Shown here one piece after another: positions 1-7,580 of a stretch of DNA of 18,196 nucleotides (the stretch's first letter is position 1; each line of letters begins with the position of its first letter). Under the pieces are notes generated by a model. The model did not search any database. It was not told the origin of the DNA and saw nothing but the letters and a program-made list of their open reading frames with translations. Location of the stretch: NCBI GenBank assembly GCA_046757565.1, contig JBHHYN010000052.1:1-18196 (forward strand), given 5' to 3'. Source of the stretch: JBHHYN01 sp046757565. Lineage in GTDB: Bacteria; Pseudomonadota; Gammaproteobacteria; Eutrophobiales; Eutrophobiaceae. A program made the translations under genes and the position numbers.

Positions 1-255
1 CTCAATCAACTTCTCATCAGGTAACGACAACTCACCACCGAGATTAAAGAGGATATGTTGCACATCCTGCAGATGCACTCCGATATCATCAGGCAGATCG
101 TGGGTAATTAACAAGCCGATCACACAGTTGAGTTCATCGACATCACCCATCGCCGCCACCCGCAACGCGGACTTAGGGATGCGTGAACCATCACCCAGCC
201 CGGTCGTACCATCATCCCCCGTTTTCGTATATATCTTTGAGAGCCGGTTACCCAT
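1..255 (-). CDS. PduO-type cob(I)alamin adenosyltransferase (N-terminal part, cut by window edge)
   Basis: Partial gene: 85 N-terminal residues are visible and the rest lies beyond position 1. The product would transfer adenosyl from ATP to cob(I)alamin, giving adenosylcobalamin in the cytoplasm. The reading frame starts MGNRLSKIYTKTGDDGTTGL, then a GDGSR motif, a conserved lysine, an RV pair and GDVDELN followed by IG. This is the characteristic N-terminal nucleotide-binding signature of the PduO/MMAB family (T-GD-G-T-L--G-R--K---RV---G--DELN--IG). The ATG at 255-253 sits at the usual family start; only a weak GGGA lies upstream. The gene shares its strand with the signalling cluster but is separated by about 390 bp of repeat-bearing DNA and has no evident functional link. 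It is probably a separate transcription unit. The family assignment is from recalled motifs, not a search. Confidence 0.88.
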   Translation of the reverse strand, partial: MGNRLSKIYTKTGDDGTTGLGDGSRIPKSALRVAAMGDVDELNCVIGLLITHDLPDDIGVHLQDVQHILFNLGGELSLPDEKLIE

Positions 256-303
256 TTTCCCATTATACGCAAAATGGAGACACTATAATTTCTTGTTTCT
301 TTT

Positions 304-323
304 TTTACCACAGAGACACAGAG
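304..323 (+). repeat. ACCACAGAG-type repeat, left copy of a 20-bp inverted pair
   Basis: The sequence TTTACCACAGAGACACAGAG is seen here on the plus strand and again, exactly inverted, at 569-588. The CCACAGAG(G)ACACAGAG word belongs to a dispersed intergenic repeat type that I recall from many proteobacterial genomes; its function is unknown. The right-hand side here continues into AT-rich sequence rather than a further ACACAGAG unit. Confidence 0.75.
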
Positions 324-354
324 ATAATAAAAGTTAAAAATAACGAACGGAAAT

Positions 355-372
355 CTCGGGAGCTTGCCCGAG
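355..372. repeat. Small hairpin CTCGGG-agcttg-CCCGAG
   Basis: A perfect 6-bp GC-rich stem with a 6-nt loop lies about 280 bp downstream of the stop of J, inside the repeat-framed interval. On the minus strand the stem is followed by ATTTCCGTTCGTTATTTTT, which has T-rich stretches but no immediate T-run. It could be a weak terminator for J or simply a structured intergenic element. Confidence 0.35.
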
Positions 373-556
373 TGGTTTGTCCGGGTGGCTACACAGGCTT
401 TTGAACAGATATTCGATTACTCCGTGAACTGGTCCATAACTACATAAGCACACATCCATGTGTAATATCTGTGCCTCTCGACAATTGCTCCAGGCATTGT
501 TCTACCCCCTGCGTCCATGCAGTCGTGTGGTGAAAGTGGTTTTGAATGATTAATGC

Positions 557-623
557 TTTCTCTGTGTCCTCTGTGTCTCTGTGGTAAATTATGATAGTTT
601 TCCTCTGTACCTCTGTGGTGAAC
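557..623 (-). repeat. ACCACAGAG-type repeats, inverted copy plus a degenerate third copy
   Basis: On the minus strand this segment reads first a degenerate unit (ACCACAGAGGTACAGAGG, 602-619) and then a longer unit in which ACCACAGAGACACAGAG (569-585) is followed by GACACAGAGAAAG. The 20 bases at 569-588 are the exact reverse complement of 304-323, so the 245 bp between them are framed by an inverted pair. The array begins within 30 bp of the stop codon of J and would be transcribed with it if J transcription is not terminated earlier. Confidence 0.75.
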
Positions 624-649
624 AATTACCTGCTTTTTACCGGTTAACC

Positions 650-2671
650 TCACTTCCATGCGTCCAACCAGGGTTCGAACTCCTCTGCCGGCATGGGTTT
701 GCCCATGTAATAGCCCTGTCCATCATCACATCCGGCATTATTCAACAGCTCCCAGACAGCTTCTGTTTCAATGCCCTCGGCAATGACGGTCATACCCAGT
801 TTATGTCCCAGTTCAATGGTGGACTCACAGATATTGCACGCCTCCTTATCGGTATCGGCGTGCTTCACAAAGGACTGGTCGATCTTGAGTTCAGTGAATG
901 GCGCCCGCATCAGTTGCTGCATGGATGAATAGCCGGTGCCAAAATCATCGATCGACAGGTGAAAGCCCTTCATGCGCAGACGGGTCAGGATATCCAGCGA
1001 ATCGGTCAGTTCGTCAAACAGGGCACTCTCAGTCACTTCAATGATGAGCTGGGAAGGATCAACATTATAATCAGTGATGTGTTGTATCAACTGATCCGGT
1101 AACGCAAGATCATTCAGGACAGTGGGCGATAGATTGACGGAAATCTGCAGGCGCTTACCTGATCGGTTCCAGGCGCCACACTGTTCAAGTGCTTGCTCCA
1201 GCATCAGTTGGGTCACCTCCTTGATCAGAGCATGTTTCTCGAACAGCGGGATGAAGAGTACGGGTGCGATCAGGCCCTTGTCAGGATGTTGCCAGCGCGC
1301 CAGTGCTTCAGAACCTGTCACTGCACGTGTAGCGAGCCGGACCTTCGGTTGGTAAAACGGCACAATTTCGCGGCGTTCGATGGCCTTTTGCAACTCCTCC
1401 TGTGCCAATGAAAGGGTTTGTCTGCACTGTACTACAGCCCTTTTTTCAGGCGGCTTGATATCTATTATCAACCCCAGCAAGGCATCATAACTGATCGGCT
1501 TGGCCAGGCTGCCGATGACGTCCAGTCCGCGCTCGATGGCAATCTCCTGAGCAGAATGCAAAACGTCCGGATCATGGCCACTGATCAGGAGAATGGCCGC
1601 TTGACTTCCCTTATCGGCGAGATAACGGATGGTTTCAACACCGTCTGTCCCGGGCATAAACAGATCCAGCACGATGATGTTGATGTCACTGATATCCAGT
1701 TCCTGTAACTTTTCCGCCTGGTTTATCGATACGGTTTCGTAGCCGACACTCTCCGCAACGTAGCTGACGAAATCGCAGATATCCGCTTCATCATCGATAA
1801 TCAGCAGTTTCAGTTTTTGTTTTGTCTGTTCGGGAAAAACCTGCCCGGCCCGTTCAAACTCGGCATTGGCCTTCTCAATCACCGCCTCCTTGCCCTCCAT
1901 CCAGGATGCGTATTGCTTGTCCATCCCCATGATATGGTCGATCCACCAATCCCGGAGAAAATCCCGTGACGCCCCTGCGTTGATTGTCGAGGGGTCCCGT
2001 CGATGCTTATCCATCATCCGGACCACCTCACTCTTAAAAATCTTGTGGATCTGCCTGTGGTTCTCAAGATCAGGATACCCGCATGCCGCCATCAAGGTCT
2101 CTTCCCGGTTGATATGGACTACCACGTAGTCGGCAAGCTCGGACAGTACAGACTCGATCGCACCTGCCTTCGATACGACGTCTGCCCGGATAATAACGTC
2201 CAGCTCGTTTATCAGACGCAACAGTTTCTGATGGTCGTGATCAAGCGCATCGACCCCGACCGACATATCGTCGGTCCACTCCATCAATGCGAGCTTTTTC
2301 GATGCCTTCTGCAACAACGCTTCCAACTCATCCAGAGGAAGGGGTTTGGGCAAGATGCCGATGATGTTCTCGCCGGTCATCTCAGCGGTCATCTCCGCTA
2401 TCTCAATTGCCTTGTCACCCAATCCGCTCATCAGGATAATCGGGTCATAACAGCCCTCTTTAGCGAGCCAGTGCAGTAACTGCAGGCCATTCATCTCCGG
2501 CAGCATGATATCGATAACGAGGACCGCCGGACGGTTGGCCTGCCATAAGGTTTGAAATTTCTCTGCACTGGAGGCAGTGAGCACCCTGAAACCATCCACT
2601 TCTGCAATCTCCCTGACTATGTCACAGATGTCCTGTTCATCATCCACGACGATCAAGCTTGGCTTGTTCAT
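650..2671 (-). CDS. J: REC-hemerythrin-REC-EAL protein, predicted c-di-GMP phosphodiesterase
   Basis: Soluble 673-residue protein with no membrane segment, predicted to hydrolyse c-di-GMP. Domains in order: receiver 3-122 (acidic pocket VDDE, phospho-acceptor D54, K109); bacteriohemerythrin 132-262 with all seven expected di-iron ligands (H147, H186, E190, H205, H209, H246, D251); second receiver 287-405 (IIDDE, D336, K391); EAL domain 420-670. The EAL set looks complete: EAL at 455-457, N513 in NLS, E545, D575/D576 in DDFGTG, K596 in LKID, E632 in AEGIET and Q652. The start overlaps the stop of I in ATGA, with GGAGAG about 10 nt upstream, so the two are translationally coupled and I is the likely phosphodonor. 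Hemerythrin domains bind O2, and some bind NO. By analogy with known hemerythrin-c-di-GMP enzymes, oxygen or redox state probably tunes activity together with phosphorylation of two receivers. The combined architecture is unusual. Confidence 0.93.
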   Translation of the reverse strand: MNKPSLIVVDDEQDICDIVREIAEVDGFRVLTASSAEKFQTLWQANRPAVLVIDIMLPEMNGLQLLHWLAKEGCYDPIILMSGLGDKAIEIAEMTAEMTGENIIGILPKPLPLDELEALLQKASKKLALMEWTDDMSVGVDALDHDHQKLLRLINELDVIIRADVVSKAGAIESVLSELADYVVVHINREETLMAACGYPDLENHRQIHKIFKSEVVRMMDKHRRDPSTINAGASRDFLRDWWIDHIMGMDKQYASWMEGKEAVIEKANAEFERAGQVFPEQTKQKLKLLIIDDEADICDFVSYVAESVGYETVSINQAEKLQELDISDINIIVLDLFMPGTDGVETIRYLADKGSQAAILLISGHDPDVLHSAQEIAIERGLDVIGSLAKPISYDALLGLIIDIKPPEKRAVVQCRQTLSLAQEELQKAIERREIVPFYQPKVRLATRAVTGSEALARWQHPDKGLIAPVLFIPLFEKHALIKEVTQLMLEQALEQCGAWNRSGKRLQISVNLSPTVLNDLALPDQLIQHITDYNVDPSQLIIEVTESALFDELTDSLDILTRLRMKGFHLSIDDFGTGYSSMQQLMRAPFTELKIDQSFVKHADTDKEACNICESTIELGHKLGMTVIAEGIETEAVWELLNNAGCDDGQGYYMGKPMPAEEFEPWLDAWK

Positions 2672-5600
2672 TTTCGCTGCTCTCCGTTATCCAGTATCCG
2701 TCTCACACGCACAGCCAGTTCCCGTTGCGTATAGGGTTTATCCAACAGCTCCAGTTGTAACCGGGACAATCCGTTGTGCTCCACCGCCCGATCGGTAAAT
2801 CCGGAGGTCAGCAGTACCTTTATAACCGGCCACCGCTGTGTGACCTGTTTTGCCAGCTCATAACCGTCCATCGCGCCCGGCATCACCACATCAGAGAATA
2901 GCAGATCGATCGCTCCGGCACCGGCATCCAATACTTCCAACGCCTCGGCGGCGCTCCCCGCCACCCTTACCCGGTAGCCCAATGCCTCAAGATAGGCCCT
3001 GGCAATCTCCACCAACTCCGGTTCATCATCCACCACCAGCACGGCCTCCGTCCCTCGGGGTAACGCCTCCGCATCCTCCGTGCCTGCCGTCCGATTGCTC
3101 TCCTCAGCCGGCGAACGCGGCAGATACAGGCGCAGGGTCGTGCCGTGGCCCGGGACCGAATATACCTTGATTTGGCCGCCGCAGCGTTTCATGAATCCAT
3201 ACACCATACTCATTCCAAGCCCGGTGCCCTTACCGGCCTCCTTGGTGGTGAAGAAGGGCTCAAACATACGCGCCTGTACCGTTTCACTCATACCGCACCC
3301 GGTATCGCTGACACTCACCAGTACATACTCCCCGGGTTCGACCCCGGGATTGACACGGGCATACGCCTCATCCAGCACCTTGTTCGAGGTCTCAATCAGC
3401 AGGCTGCCACCCGCGTCCATGGCATCGCGCGCATTCAACACAATATTTAAAACAGCATCCTGAAACTCGTCTGCGTCGATATCGGTGAGCCACACATCAT
3501 CCCGCAGTTCCATCTTGATCGTGATCGCCGGGGTCAGGGATTTACGCAACAACTCAACCATCCCGTCAAGAATCCCATTGACGGAATACGTCTCTACAGC
3601 GCTCGCCTTGCTACGCGAGAAACCCAGCATCTTACCCGTAAGCAGTGCGCCCCGTCTGACCCCGTCCAGTGCCTTCTCGATCCATTTTTGTCCCTCCTGT
3701 TCTTCACTGATAGAACGCTTGAGGATCTCCAGACTGCCCTGGATGATGCCAAGCAGGTTATTAAAGTCGTGGGCGAGGCCGCCGGCCAACTGGCCGATGG
3801 ATTCCATCCTCTGGGACTGTCTCAGCATTTTTTCAATCACTTCCCGCTCCTTATTATTACGCTGTACCCGGATCCCATAGGCGAGATTAGCCGCCATATC
3901 TTTAAGCAGTTCCATTTCATCATCATTGAAGGCATTATCCTCCCGGGCATAGATATTCAGCACGGCAGTAGTGTCTGCATCGATTTCCAGCGGCAATGCT
4001 ATAGAAGAAGCAAAACCATATTGCGCTGCATGTTCGCGCCAATGCGAAAAGCGCGGATCGTTTTGCACATCGTGGATAATGACAACAGTCCTGTTGCGGA
4101 TGGCCTCCCCTGCGGGGCCCCGTCCCTCGGGAAGTTCATCCGACCAGCTGATAAACAGACTCTCCAGATAGCCCGTGGCATAACCCTGTTGCGCGGCCGG
4201 GCGTATGGTTTTTTTCGCGTCATGTTCCGCATACCCCACCCACGCCAGCTCATAGCCGGCCTGATCGACGATGACCCCGCAGAGTGTATCGAGTAGTTCC
4301 GCCTCGCTGCCGGCGCGTACCAGTATCTCGTTTGCCCGGCTCAGGGTACGCAGGGCGCGGGTCATTCGACGTATCCGTTCGCCCAACGCCTTGCGCTCGG
4401 TGATGTCACGGATGATCAATTGTTGATAGATTCGGTTCTCAATATTGATGGTGCGCAGGCTCACCTCCACCGGGAAACCGGAGTTATCCTTCCTTCTATG
4501 CACGCTTTCGAACACGAGTCCGATCTGTGATTCGGAGAGCATTGCATCGTTGCCGGAACTCTTTTCATTGGTATCGAGTTCGAGGATATTCCTGCCTATC
4601 AATTCTTCCCGGGTAAATTGATAACACTCAAGCGCCCTGTTGTTGGCCTCGATAATCACACCATCATCGTTGGCAAGCAGGATGATGTCATTGGCATATT
4701 GGATCAGGTACTCGAAATGCTTTACCAGGGCGAGTCGTTTAAGCTCGGCCTGATGCTGTTTCAGTTGGTAGCCTGTATTGATGCTCTTTTGCCAGTAATA
4801 AAAACTTCCTACGATACTGAACAGTAACAGCGTGGTCACCGCGATGACGTTAAAGGTGAGTGCGCGGATGGGCGCATAGATCTCCTCGTGATCGATTTTG
4901 GCGATCAGCATCCAGTCCGTGCCCGCTATCTTCCTTGCGGCGGCGACCACATCAACACCACGGTAATCCCTGCCTTCAATGATCCCTTCGGCCCCCCGCA
5001 AGGCAACCGTGGCAGACAGGGTGGGTTGAGCCAGAGGCAAGCGCAGTCTGAATGCCGCATCCGCCCTGAAGCGTAGGTTATTCATGAAGACCACGTCACC
5101 CCCTTCGCGCCGCACCAGCAGGCTCTCGCCGCTGGCACTGGGCAGTGGCCAGGACTGGATCAAGGGAAACAGGAAATTCGATACATCGACATGGATATAG
5201 AGCACCCCAACGGGTCCGGTTCGCTGCCCGTCTGTAAGCAGCAACGGGATGATGATTTCGTGCTCAATGGGCTGTCCCGCAAGCGCCTTTTCCTGGTGCA
5301 GGTGGTAAAACACCGTCTGGCGGGTAGTCAGCGCCTGCGCCACTTTTTCCAGCTCCTGAGCAGTAAGATCCTGTGCTCCGCCGACGCTGAGCAAGCGATG
5401 GGCCTCGTTATCCAGTAGCTGGATGGTCAGGTAATGATAGGCCTGCCTGACGGCTGTCAGGCGTTGAACAAGCAAACGGCCCGCATCACTGCCCGGTCCG
5501 GCCTGCAGAAATTGAGCCACCGTCCGGGCAAGCAGGGGATCGTTGGCAAGGGTCCAGGCATCACCGCGGCGCTCCTGAAGCCAGTTTTCCATCTGACCGG

Positions 5601-5790
5601 CCTTGAGCTGCGCGATGGCCTCAAGATTGTTGACTATTTCAACTATCTCTTGTTGACGATAATCCTGGTAGACGTTGACACTGGCCACCAGAACCACCAG
5701 GCAGACGATAATTAACAGGGGCAACAACCACCTGATGACGCCGCTATCGCCAGTGGCGCCCAGGGAGGGGGTTGTACTGTCACCAGCCAT
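2668..5790 (-). CDS. I: membrane hybrid histidine kinase, dCache-PAS-GAF-HisKA-HATPase-REC
   Basis: 1040-residue hybrid sensor kinase. Membrane segments at about 19-39 and 311-332 enclose a periplasmic sensor of about 270 residues (40-308) of double-Cache type. No HAMP domain follows the second segment. Next come PAS 352-468 ending in the usual RDITERK, GAF 485-640, HisKA 660-725 with phospho-acceptor H674 in GLAHDFNNLL, and HATPase_c with N782/N786, the G1 box DTGCGM, FEPFFTTK and GKGTGLGM. The C-terminal receiver 915-1033 has acidic pair D921/D922, acceptor D967 and K1018. No Hpt domain is attached. The ATG is preceded by AAGGAG at a long 14-nt spacing. The gene begins 74 bp after a hemerythrin gene remnant, and its stop overlaps the start of J, making J the most likely output partner. 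Its kinase core closely resembles that of A (both RMES/AVGQLxGGxAHDFNNLLG), so the two may be paralogues. Confidence 0.93.
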   Translation of the reverse strand: MAGDSTTPSLGATGDSGVIRWLLPLLIIVCLVVLVASVNVYQDYRQQEIVEIVNNLEAIAQLKAGQMENWLQERRGDAWTLANDPLLARTVAQFLQAGPGSDAGRLLVQRLTAVRQAYHYLTIQLLDNEAHRLLSVGGAQDLTAQELEKVAQALTTRQTVFYHLHQEKALAGQPIEHEIIIPLLLTDGQRTGPVGVLYIHVDVSNFLFPLIQSWPLPSASGESLLVRREGGDVVFMNNLRFRADAAFRLRLPLAQPTLSATVALRGAEGIIEGRDYRGVDVVAAARKIAGTDWMLIAKIDHEEIYAPIRALTFNVIAVTTLLLFSIVGSFYYWQKSINTGYQLKQHQAELKRLALVKHFEYLIQYANDIILLANDDGVIIEANNRALECYQFTREELIGRNILELDTNEKSSGNDAMLSESQIGLVFESVHRRKDNSGFPVEVSLRTINIENRIYQQLIIRDITERKALGERIRRMTRALRTLSRANEILVRAGSEAELLDTLCGVIVDQAGYELAWVGYAEHDAKKTIRPAAQQGYATGYLESLFISWSDELPEGRGPAGEAIRNRTVVIIHDVQNDPRFSHWREHAAQYGFASSIALPLEIDADTTAVLNIYAREDNAFNDDEMELLKDMAANLAYGIRVQRNNKEREVIEKMLRQSQRMESIGQLAGGLAHDFNNLLGIIQGSLEILKRSISEEQEGQKWIEKALDGVRRGALLTGKMLGFSRSKASAVETYSVNGILDGMVELLRKSLTPAITIKMELRDDVWLTDIDADEFQDAVLNIVLNARDAMDAGGSLLIETSNKVLDEAYARVNPGVEPGEYVLVSVSDTGCGMSETVQARMFEPFFTTKEAGKGTGLGMSMVYGFMKRCGGQIKVYSVPGHGTTLRLYLPRSPAEESNRTAGTEDAEALPRGTEAVLVVDDEPELVEIARAYLEALGYRVRVAGSAAEALEVLDAGAGAIDLLFSDVVMPGAMDGYELAKQVTQRWPVIKVLLTSGFTDRAVEHNGLSRLQLELLDKPYTQRELAVRVRRILDNGEQRK

Positions 5791-5863
5791 AAAAATACCG
5801 TAAGCTCCTTCGCCAATTAAGGCTAAAGATCTATTAGATTAGAGGTTTTCCTGATGCCTCCAT
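5791..5863 (-). other. Short gap between hemerythrin remnant and gene I
   Basis: These 73 bp contain AAGGAG (the probable ribosome binding site of I, 14 nt before its ATG) and an AT-rich CTAATAGATCTTTAG segment. I found no credible -35/-10 pair and no terminator, so I may depend on transcription from upstream. Confidence 0.35.
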
Positions 5864-5968
5864 CTATGATGCAGAGCAAGACGATTTGCTTTCAAATGTT
5901 GCATTGGCCTTTTCGATAATCTCTGCTCTGTCACCCGTCCAGGATTCGTAACGCTTGTCCATCCCCAT
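5864..5968 (-). pseudogene. Remnant of a bacteriohemerythrin domain C-terminus
   Basis: Read on the minus strand, this piece gives 34 codons starting MGMDKRYESW, continuing through IIEKANATFE, and ending in a TAG stop. It matches the end of the hemerythrin domain in J (MGMDKQYASW, then VIEKANAEFE). At DNA level, 5901-5969 against 1863-1931 is about 53 of 69 bases identical by hand count, with no gaps. Homology stops abruptly at the MGMD: the preceding WWIDHI, which holds the last histidine ligand, is replaced by unrelated codons. The frame is the same as that of H, starting eight codons after its TAA stop. There is no ribosome binding site before the ATG. I read it as the decayed tail of a lost or recombined hemerythrin module; a translated micro-ORF is unlikely. 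Confidence 0.8.
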
Positions 5969-5989
5969 GCTGGTTGTGCATATCCGTTT

Positions 5990-7510
5990 TTATCCGCTCA
6001 GCTTGGGATCCTGGATATCTGAATGATCATTAACCGGTTCTGCTACGATAACGCGATCACGGCCCTCTTTTTTTGCACGGTAGAGTGCTGTGTCGGCTGC
6101 GTTTAGAAGTGCTTCCGCAGTCACCCCATGCACAGGGAAGCAGGCTACACCCAAAGAGATGGTAATGGTCCCGAGCCTTTGACCTTTATAAACCAGCTTG
6201 ATGAGCGTCGCCCCCTGCCTCAGTTCTTGCGCACGTTGAATGAGAATATCCATGGGCGCTTCCGGCAATACCAGCATGAATTCTTCACCGCCGTAGCGGC
6301 ACGGGATATCATCCCCGCGGATCTGCTTCATCAGGAATGTTCCCAGCTCGCTTAGGACAAGATCGCCCGCCTCGTGACCATAGGTGTCGTTATAACGTTT
6401 GAAATGATCGATATCGATCATGACCACACCCACACTGGTCTGCTGGCGCCTGGCCCGGCATACCTCTCTTTCAAGCGACGCCATCATATAACGCCGGTTG
6501 TACAGACGGGTAAGCGGATCACGTACGGACTGGAAACGTAAATCCTCTCTAAGTTTTATATTAGCAAGTGCGAGGGCCAGGTGTTCCGCAGCGGTTACCG
6601 CGAGCCGGCGTGTGCTCTTCATGTTATTCTTCATTTCAGCATCGGAGCGGGCAGTCCGGTTGGCGCTGAATTGAAGGTGTAGTATTCCCATCACATCGCC
6701 ATAAGCAATCAAGGGTACACACATATACCCGTACTGGGGCCGTTCCGTCAGGTGCATGCATAAAAGACCATCAACAGGGTCATCCATCAGATGCAGCTTC
6801 CCGTGCCGCAGCGCCCAACAATCGCTTTGGGTGAACACCTTCTCGCCTGTTGCTGTACCGCCCCAGGCCACGATGATTTCGACCAGGGAACGGGACGCGT
6901 TGATCATCGATAATGCGCCGGGGTTGTCGGTAAACAACCTGCCGGCATAATGTGAAAGCACGGGATATGTTTCAACAACCGTATTGCAGGCCTGAAGATA
7001 ATCGTTCATCTCGCTCAGCATGGCAATGTCCCGGTTGCTTCTTGTCAGTTCTTCATGGGATATTCGAAGCGACTCTTCGGCCTGTTTACGCTCAGTGATG
7101 TCCAGGGTACAGCCGGCAAAGCCCATAAACCTGCCATCCCGACAGAAGCAAGGCTCGCCCTTGTCCAGTACCCAGCGGTATTCGCCGTCGAAACGCTTTA
7201 TTCGGTACTCCATTTCCATCGTGTGATGCGCCTTAAATGCTGCGGAATAATCATCCAGACAACGTTGCTTGTCCTCCGGATGCAGACTCTTCACCCAGGC
7301 ATCTCCCAGTGCATCGTCCCTTGAGAGGCCCGTAAATGCCAGCCATTTCTCGTTGAAATAATTTACCTCTCCTTTTTCATCTGTCATCCACAACATGATT
7401 GGCGCACCTTCTAATAAAGTATGCAACTGCTGTGCATCCAGTGGCAGGGCGTATATCTCTTTCGTGAGTTGCAATCTTGTCTTTTTTGAGGAACTGCGAG
7501 GTGTCGTCAT
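5990..7510 (-). CDS. H: PAS-GAF-GGDEF diguanylate cyclase
   Basis: 506-residue soluble protein predicted to make c-di-GMP from two GTP. Domains: PAS 24-143 (PAS_3-like, with a YRW segment and ending DITERK), a short coiled-coil linker, GAF-like 165-320, and GGDEF 325-490. The cyclase domain looks active: DPLTRLYNRR, DIDHFKRYND, GHEAGD and the signature GGEEF at 407-411. An RxxD inhibitory site (R398-D401) lies five residues before the signature, so feedback inhibition by product is expected. The ATG has no clear ribosome binding site, but the next methionine (M39) falls inside the PAS domain, so the start is kept. It lies 70 bp from the stop of G, and the gap holds a strong palindrome that may be an operator. 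Input is probably an intracellular ligand of PAS or GAF; no receiver is attached. The DGC function is well supported, the ligand unknown. Confidence 0.92.
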   Translation of the reverse strand: MTTPRSSSKKTRLQLTKEIYALPLDAQQLHTLLEGAPIMLWMTDEKGEVNYFNEKWLAFTGLSRDDALGDAWVKSLHPEDKQRCLDDYSAAFKAHHTMEMEYRIKRFDGEYRWVLDKGEPCFCRDGRFMGFAGCTLDITERKQAEESLRISHEELTRSNRDIAMLSEMNDYLQACNTVVETYPVLSHYAGRLFTDNPGALSMINASRSLVEIIVAWGGTATGEKVFTQSDCWALRHGKLHLMDDPVDGLLCMHLTERPQYGYMCVPLIAYGDVMGILHLQFSANRTARSDAEMKNNMKSTRRLAVTAAEHLALALANIKLREDLRFQSVRDPLTRLYNRRYMMASLEREVCRARRQQTSVGVVMIDIDHFKRYNDTYGHEAGDLVLSELGTFLMKQIRGDDIPCRYGGEEFMLVLPEAPMDILIQRAQELRQGATLIKLVYKGQRLGTITISLGVACFPVHGVTAEALLNAADTALYRAKKEGRDRVIVAEPVNDHSDIQDPKLSG

Positions 7511-7557
7511 GATCGTATTAACAATTAGTGTGAATCATGTGGCCGTATATCTCGAGC

Positions 7558-7579
7558 AACCTTGAATGAATTCAAGGTT
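7558..7579. repeat. 22-bp perfect palindrome AACCTTGAA-tgaa-TTCAAGGTT between G and H
   Basis: A 9-bp perfect stem with a 4-nt loop begins one base after the TGA stop of G. No T-tract follows on the minus strand (next bases GCTCGAGATATA), so it is not a standard intrinsic terminator. Its core reads TTGA-N6-TCAA (7562-7575), the half-site layout of the Crp/FNR family but with TTGAA rather than TTGAT arms. Its centre (7568.5) would lie at exactly -41.5 from a start site at 7527, given a CATGAT -10-like hexamer at 7539-7534. Alternatives are an mRNA-stabilising stem-loop protecting the G transcript end, or an operator for another dimeric regulator. Confidence 0.6.
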
Positions 7580-7580
7580 A

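Larger units (their letters stand above)
256..649. other. 394-bp intergenic region, no convincing gene
   Basis: This stretch separates the EAL protein J from the adenosyltransferase. It holds the ACCACAGAG-family repeats described separately, a small CTCGGG/CCCGAG hairpin, and an AT-rich segment just upstream of the adenosyltransferase. On the minus strand that segment reads TATAGTGTCTCCATTTTGCG then TATAAT just before the start codon, so a promoter could lie here, but no -35 pairing is convincing. Short open frames run across the repeats in both orientations. Their translations (for example HHRGTEE and QRHRGHRE) are the usual by-product of this repeat family and have no plausible start signals, so I call no gene. 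Confidence 0.6.

Noticed and set aside
450..463. ACACAT-CC-ATGTGT inverted repeat
   Set aside because: A two-base loop cannot form a stable hairpin, and the word is short enough to be chance.
417..659. Open frame of 80 codons on the minus strand after J, plus an overlapping 61-codon frame
   Set aside because: The translations consist largely of ACCACAGAG-repeat products (HHRGTEE, QRHRGHRE), there is no ribosome binding site, and the longer one overlaps the end of J.
2003..2479. Long plus-strand open frames inside J (158 codons), I (202 codons at 3688-4296) and A (218 codons at 17157-17813)
   Set aside because: They lie antisense to strongly supported domains and show no recognisable motifs; they are shadows of the coding strand.
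7558..7579. Intrinsic terminator for G
   Set aside because: The stem is strong, but no T-run follows on the minus strand (next bases GCTCGAG).
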